DNA of 64,000 bases, taken from Carettochelys insculpta (taxonomy: Eukaryota > Chordata > Testudines > Carettochelyidae). Below the pieces are notes generated by a model, which saw only the letters and a list, made by a program, of their open reading frames with translations, did no database searches and was not told the DNA's origin. A program made the position numbers and the translations under genes. The DNA is taken from positions 222,435,501 to 222,499,500 of the forward strand of contig NC_134137.1 of NCBI RefSeq assembly GCF_033958435.1. Reading direction: 5' to 3'. This document shows, piece after piece, positions 1 to 11,142 of this stretch (position 1 is the first letter of the stretch; each line of letters opens with the position of its first letter).

Positions 1-612
1 CAGGGCAACTATTCTGACTATTTTGTCACAGGCTCGTACCTTTGAAGCTCTGAAACAGCACAGGATCATGTCTAAAACATCTACTTAATTAACAAAGCCT
101 TTTTTCTTATTTAAAAAAAAAGCTACAAGAAATGTCTGAACAAAACAGTGAATGAATGAATAAATGAAGGCAAAATCCTCTACTTATGGATTTGCATTTT
201 TATGAGAGATGGGCCCAAATTACAAAGTAAGTGTGCAGATGCAAATTTCATCTAAATTGGGGTAAGGTGGGGGTGTTAATATTTAGAGTTTAAATCATTC
301 CCATCTTTAATTTATGTAGCTCTAGAGTGTGAAACATTTATTCTTATAAAGAAGGACCTTATTATACCAGCTGAATTTGGGACAACTGAATGTGACTAAC
401 TAAATTGGAATCCATGCAAGATTCCATGGTTTCTGCTCCAGTTTTTACAAAAAGTGTCCTCAGAACTTAAAATGAGATGTGGTTATGAATCTTACGACTT
501 AGCTGAAATGGCACCTCCAGCAGTCAAGCTCTCTCTAGTAATCTGCCTTGGCACTGATTTAGTATTTACTTCAGAAGGAAAGGATCCTGACTTGCCACAG
601 ATACCACTCCTT
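1..612. other. Unique intergenic or intronic sequence, nothing recognised
   Basis: AT-rich sequence with short A-runs. No open frame resembling a known protein, no RNA gene and no recognisable repeat was found before the MITE at 613. Confidence 0.5.
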
Positions 613-1035
613 GGTCGTGTCTATACTGGCACATAACTTCAAAATGCCCATGCTAATGGTCATTTCAAAGATTACTAATGAGGCACTGAAATGCATATTC
701 AGCCTATCATTAGCATGCTGCTGTCCGCGGCTCTTCGAAATTACCACGTTTCGCTCCCGTGCGGCTTGTCCAGATGGGGTCCTTTTCTAAAGGTTCCTGC
801 CAACCTCAAAATCCCCTTATTCAGGAATGAGGGGATTTTGAAGTTGGCAGGGTCCTTTCGAAAAGGACCCCCATCTGGATGAGCCACGTGGTAGTGAAAC
901 ACAGCAATTTTGAATAGCCGTGGCCGGCGGCATGCTAATGAGGCGCTAAATATGCATTTCTGTGCCTTATTAGTAATCTTCCAAACAGCCATTAGCATGG
1001 CTATTTCAAAGATTTCTGTTAGTGTAGACATAGCC
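613..1035. mobile_element. Harbinger-like MITE with long degenerate terminal inverted repeats
   Basis: The left end (GGTCGTGTCTATACTGGC) and the reverse complement of the right end (GGCTATGTCTACACTAAC) match. The similarity runs inward for about 70 bases on each side through CATGCTAATGG and ATTACTAATGAGGCAC. Internal TTCGAAA motifs lie near 736 and 818-865, and a central inverted segment around 784-870 repeats the AAAGGAC/GTCCTTT motif. Flanks are CTT and CTG, so a 3-bp duplication is only approximate. There is no coding capacity. The shared GTCTACAC core ties it to the Harbinger elements elsewhere in the window; the superfamily assignment is inferred. Confidence 0.75.
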
Positions 1036-2229
1036 CTGGATTCACATTGGCTCTTCATATAGGTCTCCCTTTCAACTTCTGGTCCAGTTCCAATACTGGT
1101 TAACCTGGCTTTAGACAAGCTCACTGTCCGAGCTATATAGCTGTAGCAGTACTCTTGTCTCAGATCAGACTCAAAGTTTCCAGAAAAACTATACTACTCA
1201 CACACATCAAGCTTGTATAGTACAAGCAAAGAGGAAAAAAAAAGATTTGTGGTATACTGAAGATAAGACATGAGTGTGTGTGCTGGATTCAGGAAAGGCT
1301 GATTACAGCAAACAAGCCTGCTCCATTAAGATTATCTTACAAACAGCCCAAATACAATAACAAACTAAGTGTACGCATAAACACTCTCTCTTACTTTCAT
1401 AATACAGATATGGCCAATACCTTTATCACTGAAGATATCTGGACTTTGCTCTAAGTACAAACTTTGCAAATTTGACCCATGCATCTTCCACTGCACAAGT
1501 AAGGAGGCCAGAGGAGTTGAAATGTTCAAACAGTTTTGCCCAATTCACTGGCTAGATTGCTATAAGAACAGAAACTCAGATAATTTGGTGAAGGGGCAAA
1601 AGTGTAGGAGAACTAAGGGCAGTTACTTCAAGACAAATTCTGAGTAAGTGTAATGGAGATGGTGAGTCCTTTTAAAAGAAGATCTTAAAATTACCCCAAG
1701 AAGTCACATCCATTATTTTATACACATACACAGAAAGTGCGGTCAACAACAGCATTCCTTTGAAAGATATAAATACATTTGGGGTTCATGAAAGTGAGTG
1801 ACAACAGCTCAGTATGCAATAGGCATACACAATATAAGGGTTCACCCTCTCCTTAAATGTTAGTAGTGTGTCACATTACTGATTAGCTTCATTATATACT
1901 GCTACCATACTCCCGCATCGCCAGATACCTCTGACCAGATTCTTCAGTCCTACTTTGCAGCACCTTAATAGTCCAACGCTGGGCTTCCAAACTGCTCTTT
2001 CAACATCTCAGCTAGAACTGTGCAGGAACCACAATCTCCATTTCACTAGAACCTTCACTGTTTCTAACGTAATTTTTGTTCCAGATGAGAATGAAATATC
2101 AAATTTCAAAATATCTCAGAAAATAAGTATTTCAGATCAGAGTGGTTGGTGAAAACAGAGCATCCAGATGCTCCTGGGTGGAAAGCCAAAATAGCAGTGA
2201 GCAGTACCTTGAAGGGCAATGATGCCAGA
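1036..2229. other. Unique sequence, nothing recognised
   Basis: Non-coding sequence without recognisable genes or repeats. Short open frames here have no family resemblance. Confidence 0.45.
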
Positions 2230-3010
2230 CCTTGCTATTTCAGGTGCAAAAGTTACTGGACTGGAAGTGTGCAATGCCAGTGAACCTTTTCCACTTTGTT
2301 AAATATGTGGCCCAAATAGAGGTTTTCCCTGTCCCAAGGACCCTTACTGCACCAAAGCACAAAAGTTCCCTGGGGCTTAGCCATGAAACTCTCAGGCAGA
2401 GCAATGGAAGGACTGTAAGTTGGGATAACGAAGCTGGACGTAGTCCTGAGGGATCCGTTTGGGTAGGAGTAGCAACATGATCAGAGAATTCACTGACAGC
2501 CCTAGGAGCATGGTGTACCAAAATTGGCGAGGACGTGCTGGTGCCACCAGAATTAACGCTGCCCTGGCCCTGTGCCCGTTGAGTAGGAATTTGTGCATGA
2601 GGAGACTTAGCAAAAAGGTATACGACAGTCAGTCTTCCCTGGGTTGCAGGAACATACCACCCATAATCAAGGCCGGGCTGCATTTCTGGAAGGAAGAGAA
2701 GATTGGGCACTTTCTGTTTCTCTGGGTGGTAAAACAGATCAGCTTTGGGACACCCCCACCTTTGGAAGATGGAGTGCATGACATCCGGTGTGATGGACCA
2801 CTCGTGACTGCGGAAGGATCTGCTGAGGGGGTCCACCAGTTCATTCCGAACTCTGAGGAGCTAGGATGCCTCCAAATGAACGGAGTAGGCAATGTAAAAC
2901 TCCCACAGTGAGGGGGGTTCCCAGCTTAGGGAGGAGGAGCAGGCTCCATGATGCTCCTTGATGTAAAACAGCTCAGTGGTGTTGTCCATCATAACTGCCA
3001 TGCACTATTC
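2230..3010 (-). pseudogene. DIRS-type retrotransposon fragment: RNase H end plus start of tyrosine recombinase
   Basis: Read on the minus strand from about 3005 downward, the fragment gives the RNase H piece AVMMDNTTELFYIKEHHG, then NELVDPLSRSFRSHEWS and the pol tail containing LILVAPARPRQFW. It finishes with the recombinase N-terminal motif TYLTKWKRF near 2280. The order matches the pol tail and recombinase head of the DIRS element at 50540-54987. Several frame changes and an in-frame stop break it, so it cannot encode a working protein. Reverse transcriptase, gag and terminal repeats are absent. It is an old 5'- and 3'-truncated copy. Confidence 0.8.
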
Positions 3011-4783
3011 TTACAGTATGTTTAGTGTTTTAAAACTCCTTTTTCTCCAATATTCTGTTCCAACTAAGTAAAAATACTTTGTTTAAAGAAGGCAGTTGAG
3101 CATTTTTCACAAGTTTACAAAAGGATAAAGTAAATAGATTCATAGATTCCATGGACGTAATCTAGTCTTTTCATCTTGGGTATGAAGTGGAAGAAGGGGA
3201 ACAGTGTAAAGGCTCCCTCCACTCCTATAGCAGATCAGACACTAGGTGAGATCTGCAATGAAATGCTGCCTGCTGAGGACCTCCAGGGTGCAACCAGATT
3301 TTTCTTAAGAAAGAATCCCAGAGTCTTCACTTTACCCAGCTCCAAGCTCTCTCCTCTGCATTCTTCCCCTACACCCAGCTCTACATACACTTGCCTCTTG
3401 CTGTCCTATGCTTGTCTGTCATGCCCATACCTGCCCCACAATCACCTGCAGCCAGCTCCACGGTGTCCCCACTGCATTTCCAGCCACAAGCTCTACCCAT
3501 AGAGTCCCTCTCCACAGGGACTAGGCAGTTTGGGGAATCACAGTCCCATTCTCCTTTTGTACCTGTGCTTTCCAAAGTGTTAAGAACCCAGACCCAATCC
3601 TCCCACATCCTGGGAACCAGGGATTCCCAGTGCCACATACTCTACTATTCCTCAGGAGTTAGGGGAGCCAATGCCCACTAGCACCTGGAAGACTGGAAAG
3701 ATAAGTGCGGGGGGGGGGGAGTGAACAGCTACTAGCTCAGAGCACTACTCAAAGTTGGCCCAACCATCCCTCATGATGGTGGGGCAACTGAGCCAAATTT
3801 CTAGCTCCAGCCAGGGACCTACAAGGATCCTTGGGACAGCCCCTCCCAGCCCCCACATTTGTTGAGCCTTTTGTGGCTAATTTAGTGAAAGAATCTGGCA
3901 TACAGCCTACAACTAGCTACCCACAATGCAACTCCAGAGACGAAAGCTGAGGGCTCCTGCTTAAGAAGGATCGGGTGATCAAAAAGCTGTGGAGACACCT
4001 ATTTAAGGAGGGAACGAGGGACTTATCAATACAGCCCAGTTTTAAACAGATCTGGGACCTCCTAATTGAGAAAGGACTGAAAACGAGTATTTCCTTAGAA
4101 GGACTTGGGAAGGGTTCCAGAAAAAGAATCCATTTGCTGACGGGGAGCCAGAGACTGCCAACTGGATTGATCCCAAAACAGTGAATGCTCCTAGGTATCT
4201 CTTAGGTCCTACATATGCTTACATCTGCTGTTAATAAATGAGACCATTGGAAATGGGCACTTTTTCATAAAAAGTTCTGTCAAGACTCATTTATACTCAT
4301 CAGCACATGCTTGAGTGAAAGGGGTCATACCTGGTTGACCTCCATACCACCACATCCACCACACACAGGTAAGGGCAAGCACATGGGACCTAACGACTGA
4401 TGGGTGCATTCACAGAGACCATAAAGCATGCTGAGATGCAGCTAGCCTGTAATTGTGACAGCACCACAGCTCCCCCATTATTTCAGTCCTCAGGCTTTTG
4501 TGAGAAGTTCCCATTTCCTGTGCCACTCTACTGAGAGATTTTTGGTAACACAGACAAAATCTCAGACACCAAATTAATTTTACTTTTTACCAAAGTGAGC
4601 TTGTCAATCCAATGGGTGTGAGTGAAAATCTAAGGTATTAAATAACTGTTCATTAGTCCTCCATGAGAACACTGTTCCTAACTTGCACTTGGGCCTACTG
4701 ATCTCTGTGTAACAGACTGTGAACTTCTGATGGAGAACTGCTGGGAAAAGAATTGCCACCCTTATGTTTATTTAAAAGCATTA
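3011..4783. other. Unique or unclassified sequence with a G-run
   Basis: No gene was recognised. A run of nine or more G bases lies at about 3710-3719. The stretch 3890-4200 (around the ORF at 3975-4184) looks different in composition and could be an unclassified interspersed repeat, but I cannot name it. Confidence 0.4.
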
Positions 4784-6919
4784 GGGTGCATCTACGCTAC
4801 AAAGAAATTTCGAAAGGGGGAACATCGAAAAACACAATTGAAATAAGGGATTTCAAAATAGCGTGGCTACACACACAAAAACGGATTGCTGTACTGATTC
4901 GCTATTTCAAAAGAACATCCTCCATTTTTCGAAAGAGAACGTCCACACAGGAAAGCGGGATCTTTCGAAATAAGCAGCCGGGAAACATCGTGCACGGGGT
5001 CACATGGCTGACAAGCCCTTCCGGGTCACACAGCCAGCAGCGCCCTTAAAGGGCCCCTCCCAAACACGTCCACCCTGCACACACAGAGCACCGCAGAGCA
5101 GTACACAGCACTGCATGGACCGTGCACCAAGAACAATGAGAGGAGCTTGGAGCAGCAGCAGCTGTCAGAGGCCGATGCTGCCACCCTCACCGGGACCCAG
5201 GTGGTCACCACCATCCTGGGCGTGGTGGAAGGCCTGGAGCCCACCTTCCCCCCCCACAGGGGTCCTGCAGGCCCTGGCAACGGGGCAACCACCACCCCCC
5301 ATCCCGGCTTGCAAACTTCAGAATGATGAAGCAGACATTCATGGAGCTGCGTCAGTGGCTCACATCCACATGCAGCCCACGCTCCCAGTCGAGAAGTGTG
5401 TGGCGATCGCCCTCTGGAAGCTGACCACCCCAGACGGCCATCGTTCAGTGGGGCACCAATTCAGGGTGGGCAAGGCCATCATGGGAGCCGTCCTCCTGGA
5501 GGTAAGTCAGACAAGGGCCGCACACCCACCCCATGAAGGGGCCTGCAGGAGCAGAGGTCCTCTGGGTGGGGGGCCTGCAGGAGCAGGGGGCCCCCCGATG
5601 TACAGGCCCACATGTTGGTGCCCCCGCTACAGGTGGTCCAGGCCATCAACCGCCTCCTCCTGCAGAGGGTTGTCTGCCTCGGCAACCTGGATGACGCCAT
5701 GGCGGGATTCGCAGCCCTCGGATTCCTGAACTGCTTCGGCGCGCTCAATGGCACGCACATAGGTATCCGCACCCCAGACCATAGCACGGGATGTTATATA
5801 AACTGCAAGAGGTACCACCCAGTGGTGCTCCAAGTGCTCGTCGATGCCCGGGGCCAGTTTAGTGACATATGCGTTGGCTGGTCTGGTCGAGCCCTTGATG
5901 CCCGGGTACTCCGCAACTTCTGGCTGGGAAGGCGCATGGAGAAGGGCACCTACATCCCTGCCTGGGAGCTCCCTGTGGGGGACACATGATGCCACCCTGT
6001 ATAGTGGCTGAGGGGGCGTACCCATTACAGCCATGGCTGATGCACACCCTACACTGGGCACACCACTGCCATCCAGGACATTTTTAACAACCCCCTGAAC
6101 GATGCCTGCAACACCGTTGAGTGGGCCTTTGGATGCCTCAAGGGGTGTTTCCAATGCCTCAACGTGCAGCTGGACGTCAGCCTGCCAACATCCCCGGGGT
6201 GGTTGCGGCCTGTTGCACTCTGCACAATTTGGTGGAGGGAAAGCAGGAGCACTACATGCCTGGTTGGGCTGCGGACCGCGGCCCTGACTATGAGCAGCCA
6301 CCCATGGCCCTGTGCCGCCAGGCACATCGTGAAGGGGTTAGGATCTGGGAAACCCTCCGGGAGGCCTTCGAGCGGAAGCCACACTGACCTCCACCTGGCA
6401 CATGGCTCACACCCACCCTGCAGCACGCCCTCCCCCCCTCCACACAGCATCCTGTGGGGGCTTGCCATCCTGCTGATGGGCTGGGTGGCGTGTCGGTCTG
6501 GCTGCTGCAGCATGTATAGGGCTGAGCTCGTGCTTCTCTAGCCCTGTGCATGATCTCAGCTTCCTGCACGGGGTTTCCGGAGCTGTGTGGCTTTAAGGGG
6601 CTGGCCCAGGGACCATAGAGCCCCGCCTGGGCTTGCTAGCGGGTCTCCTGCACTCCCTGGAGACGCTGCCATGGCAGACCTGCAATTTCGAAACTGTGGG
6701 CCCAGAGTGTCTACACGTGCACTATTTCGAAATTTAATATTGAAAGGGGCTGCTCTTCCCAATCCCAGATAGGAAGAGTGGTTTCGAAATTCAGGCCCAT
6801 TTTCGCCAAAAACAATTTCGAAAGAGGCTGTTGGGCGTGTAGACGCTCTGCAGCCTCTTTCAAAATTGGGCCCACTTTCAAAATTAATTTCAAAATAGAG
6901 TGCTAGTGTAGACGCACCC
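4784..6919 (+). mobile_element. PIF/Harbinger DNA transposon, decayed, 2136 bp
   Basis: The element is bounded by direct TTA duplications at 4781-4783 and 6920-6922, the standard PIF/Harbinger target. Its ends are GGGTGCATCTACGCTACA on the left and, reverse-complemented, GGGTGCGTCTACACTAGC on the right. Subterminal TTTCGAAA-type motifs cluster at both ends (about 4808-4970 and 6685-6825). It carries one transposase on the plus strand, now broken. No Myb-like partner gene was seen, unlike the larger element at 20026. At about 2.1 kb it is probably a shortened copy of a two-gene ancestor. Confidence 0.88.
5300..6387 (+). pseudogene. PIF/Harbinger transposase (DDE_Tnp_4 type), inactive
   Basis: The product would be the DDE endonuclease that cuts and inserts this element. 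Recognisable blocks are the N-terminal stretch with QTFMELRQWLT (about 5330), VEKCVAIALWKLTTPDG (about 5390-5435), and a typical donor GTAAGT right after GAVLLE (about 5501). An acceptor CTACAG lies at about 5632, followed by VVQAINRLLLQRVVCLG. The longest open piece is 5612-5989. The first catalytic position reads GALNGTHI, so the usual Asp is Asn. The second Asp is kept in GRALDARVLRNF, and the Glu region survives as NTVEWAFGCLKG (about 6110-6150). Several frameshifts separate these blocks. The same intron position is seen in the transposase at 20354-21739. Confidence 0.82.
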
Positions 6920-6922
6920 TTA

Positions 6923-9900
6923 GAGATGCCCAGGGGTAGATTTGTTGTGGGAAATTGATGGAATCTGACAACAAATTGTACAGTGGTGTCTTTAGAAACA
7001 AATCACCATCACAGGAAGGAAATATACAGACATCCAAAAATGTTTAGGTACAATTTACTTCCAGAATTAAATGTCTGATCACTGATGGTTTCAATCCAAG
7101 TCCTAGTGGACTATCATGTCCATTCAAGAAAAATCACCACCACAGTGGACATTAATTGGCTCCTTTTCCAGCCAGGGCTTGAAGGACTGACTGAGTCAGA
7201 GACTGAACACTCCTCTCACATCTACAGCCTATGTTCACTGCCACGTTAGCCTTAGATATAATTCAAATAGAACTGCACCCCGCTCTCATGCACTCACAAA
7301 AATCCCAAGCTCAAGTTACAAGGTGTTTTAAACTCAAACTACCTGGTCAGTCAGGACGTGTGGGCAGGCACTGGAACATGCGGGGGAGACTCAACCACTC
7401 CAAGTTGCCACTACAAACATGGTGCAGCTTGAGGGTTATGTTGCAGAGCAGCCACTCACTTTAGTGATGCTAACTTGAAAGTAGCAAACTCAAATGTAGA
7501 TGACTCAAGTTAACTCTGCAGTGAGCACAAGCCTGAGATCTCCTTAGTTGCTCTGCGGGGCCTCTGATGTATGTAGTCTCCAAGGCTTGTTACAGTAACA
7601 AATGCACACGGGTGGGGGTGGGGGGCAAATTCTGCCTTATCCTTGAGCATGAATGGCCCTTTCTCTATGACCAATGTGGTCTGCTCTATGAAGCATGAAG
7701 CAGAATTTGGAAAGCCCATGTAGGCACACACGTCTTGCCAACCACTGATCTCAACCTCATGGAAGCACTCGGCTCACTGCAGTTCAAAGGGGGACTTGGC
7801 AGAAGGGCAAATAGATCTGGGCTGCAATGATCAATCACACATTCCCCCACTAAGTCTGACTAAAGAGGCATAGACGGACACCTCAGAAGCTTATTCAGCA
7901 ACGAATGCTGAATGGTGAACTCGTCTCCACCCGTCTCTGAAAAGCTGCCCAGGCCAGCTGCTGGTTTGTCCTTTGCAGTGAGCTAAAGCATGAGATAACG
8001 TACTGTGACAAGCATCAGCATGGTCCTAATACAGATTCACCCCTTTTGCGTTACCAGAAGAGTGCAGCTTTAGCCATCATGTACCCATTACTAAATGCTT
8101 CGTTATAAAACTGCATATGAAGCAGGGTGGTAATGGCTGGTTTCTCTAGCTGTTCATGGTTTTTGTTTTTTCTTTTTCTTGCTTGGCTGTAACCAGTCAT
8201 AACCAGTTGTGAATGAATGGTTATCCCTCTGTGCAACTCACAGGAACTAAAAGAAAACAGTGTTGTTATGCAATTCTTTTTTTTTAATATTGCTTTATGG
8301 TTAATTATCCATGGTCTATTTACAAAATAAATCAACCTATTGTGCACCACCAGGATTTGTAGCCCCATCTGAACTTTACTTTTCATTAATCACTTTATAA
8401 ATAAAAGCTAACTAGATTTTTCTTTTGCTTTACTACTTGTGTTCTGGGTATAAATTGAAGCAATGGCAGGAGAACAAACTATGGATTATTCACCCTCAGT
8501 TTCATGACTGCCAAGATATCAGGCATGTCTTTTCTCTATAAGCCTAAATAAATGCACAATACAAAACCTCCTGGAGCAGACACAATCAAAAGAGGATGAA
8601 ACATTTCAAAAACTAAAACTTTAATGTATGCCAAGAAGGGGTGTTGGTGGGGGGGCCTGGAGGAGAAGGAAGAAGACAAAAGAAAGAAAAGCTTCCCTTT
8701 GGGGAAAAAAAATCACACTTAAAAGCCTAAGTTCAGCAAACATTTACATGTGGTTAAATGTATACATCTGAAAGGGACTACTATCTGTAAATGTAACTGT
8801 GCATAAATGTTTATGAGATACAGATTTAACTATGTCCAGTTCAAAATAGTGCTTCATATGGGGAAGGGAGGGGAAAAAAAAACAAAAACAAAAAAAACCC
8901 ACCACAGGTGTCTGCCTTTTTCTGTAATTTTATTCTTTATGAAGGAAACCTGAAAAATTGTTCAAAGGGGTTTTTTTTTTTTGCATATTTATATTAGAAG
9001 AATTAGGTTTTGTAGATTCTGAAAAACTATTTAGTGACTGGAGAACTAGTGAAGCTCTGATATCACAAGTGACAGTATGTTTGAAAGCTGTGCAGTTGAG
9101 AAAGAAAGGTGTTTTAGTCAAATGTTTTAAAATGATTTTTTACTGATACATATTCCAGTCCAATGGAAAAGAAATGCTTGGGATAAATGGTAACTTTGAA
9201 AAAGGTATAAAATGCTACTATTATTTCAATTAAGAAATCTTGAAATATATATTTCAGACCACTAATGAGATCTCAAATAAAACCAGGAAGAGGAAGAAAA
9301 AAAAAATCAGGATTTTCTTATTTTACATAAAGTTACCAAACAAGAAGGTTACCATACATTCAGGTTTTCCTGGACATTGCCTCTTTTTCTGAGATTTTTG
9401 TAACAGCAGAAACTATACCAGATTTTAGCAGTCCCTGAAACTCCAAGTGAGCCTGGAATAATGGGTCCAAAGTGTCCCTCATCTGTATCTGCAACAGACT
9501 GGTCCATTTCCCTGAAGTCACAGCTGCTAGAACCCACCCATGCAGCTTTTGGCTCCGATCCCTGGGGTGTGGATCCTGCAGAAAGGAGCTGACTGACAGC
9601 TTTCACTTCATCCTGGACTTGTAACAGCCAACCATCCACCGCCCCACCTTCAGTTAGTACCTCCACTACAAGTATGACTCTAGCCCTCTGCCTCAGGCAG
9701 CGTCCTCTTTTTGGGCACTTGAAATATGTTAACCCTACCAAAAGGGGCAAAACTCTTGTTTTTGTTGTGGTTTGGTGAGTTTTCTTCCTTTTATGGATTA
9801 CCTTTAACAGCTCCCAGACTTTCCTCTTTTTGCGACCAAAAAAGGGACATCAACCAAGCATTATTGGAAGGACTCTATTGTCACTAGGTCAGGCAAGTGA

Positions 9901-10059
9901 TTTCACTGAGCTCCAAGATAGATTTCAACCAAATCTCCTGATTAAAACACCCCTGAGCTGGCCTCAACTAGTCAGCAGCTTGAACAAGACAAACAGGAAA
10001 CTTAGAAAGTTGAGGTCCAGATTTAGACCTAAGACACTAGATTTATAATAATAAATATT
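6923..10059. other. Unique sequence with weak traces of old repeats
   Basis: No gene was recognised. About 7210-7535 looks like a decayed interspersed repeat (recurrent AACTCAAGTTAA-type words), at low confidence. A-rich tracts occur at about 8873-8900 and 9295-9306. The remainder shows nothing I can identify. Confidence 0.4.
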
Positions 10060-10560
10060 AGTAACCATGGGCGCCAAGGAAGCTATTTTTGCTTGCGTGT
10101 TGGTGCTGTTTGAGAATCACCGACATCTGAACGTCAAAGAAACCTGCTGCCTCCTTTGCTTTGCAGATGGCCGAGCTGCTTTAAACTTCATTTACAAAAA
10201 TAAATTAGTTTCTACTTAAGTGAAAGTAAAAATTAAAAACAGCCTACACCTGCCTGCAAAGCCATGCTGGAGGAGGAATGGGTGGGCCCCAAAAGAAAAC
10301 AAAGGCAGTTTTAAACCACTCCTGATGTGTGTGTCTGCTCTTGCAGCAGAGTGCTGTGGAGCTGCAGCCGCTTCCCATTATACTTGCTAAATTGGGAAAT
10401 GTTTAACATTCCCTGTTTAATTTTTGCAGTACAAAACAAGAGTGAATGTCTTTTAAAATCAGAGATGTGCCTGAGCTAACATCATGGATCTGCACATCAC
10501 CCAACAGAGCAAATCAAGTTTCAGCTGCAAATTAGGGGACGGACACTCCTTTATTAAAAA
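10060..10560. promoter_or_regulatory. Candidate conserved non-coding block
   Basis: This stretch has no repeat signature and no coding pattern. It has a dense, balanced base composition with several transcription-factor-like words, including AAAACAAAGG (SOX/TCF-like) near 10295 and TAAATTAG near 10200. The call rests only on appearance. No comparison with another genome was possible. Confidence 0.25.
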
Positions 10561-10844
10561 TCCATACTCCGATGCATCCCAGAACTTGGGGAAGAAGGGA
10601 GCAGGTTGGACTGGATCCAAACTTTGCACTCTTCTCTAGTGAGGAGAAGAGGCATAGCAAATCCAGGGAACATAGTCAAAACCTTTAGAGAAAAATATTT
10701 TTAAAATAGCTGCATTCAAAATCATGGACCTAAGTGCTTGCAGCTACTTCCCTATCCTTTCCTCTTAACACCTTTCTGCAAATAATTCGGGCTGTGGAAA
10801 GTTATTGCTGTTATTCATTTGGTTTTTTCATTTGCAGACATAAC

Positions 10845-11140
10845 AATGGCTACATTGGGTCAGAGCAAAAGTCCATCTAGCCCAATATCCTGTATTCTGA
10901 CTAGCCAATGTCAAGTGCTTCAGAATGAATGCACAGAGCAGGTAATTATCAAGTGACCCGTCCTCTGTCGCCTATTCCCAGATTCTGGCAAACAGAGGCC
11001 AAACACACCATCCCTGCTCAACCTGGTTAATTGCCACTGATGTACCTATCCTCCATGAACTTACGTAGGGCTTTACTGAGCCCTGTCATAATCTTAATCC
11101 TTTGCAACACCCTCTGGGAAAGAATCCCACCAGTTGTGTA
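10845..11140 (-). repeat. Older CR1 LINE, 3' region, first part
   Basis: The plus strand reads as the reverse complement of a CR1 3' end: GGCTACATTGGGTCAGAGC, then the GTCCATCTAGCCCAATATCC block, then the TTGCCACTGATGTACC and AACACCCTCTGGGAAAGAATC blocks of the final coding part. It is clearly more diverged than the CR1 starting at 11143. It resumes after that element at about 12597, which shows it was the target of the younger insertion. Confidence 0.8.
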
Positions 11141-11142
11141 CT

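Noticed and set aside
3176..3681. Overlapping Ser/Pro-rich open frames
   Set aside because: Pyrimidine-rich sequence gives long frames on several phases. No splice or domain evidence.
5004..5729. Open frame of 241 residues
   Set aside because: A GC-rich frame inside the decayed Harbinger. It is Pro/Ser/Trp-rich and only a short stretch around 5390 agrees with the transposase; the rest is a shadow.
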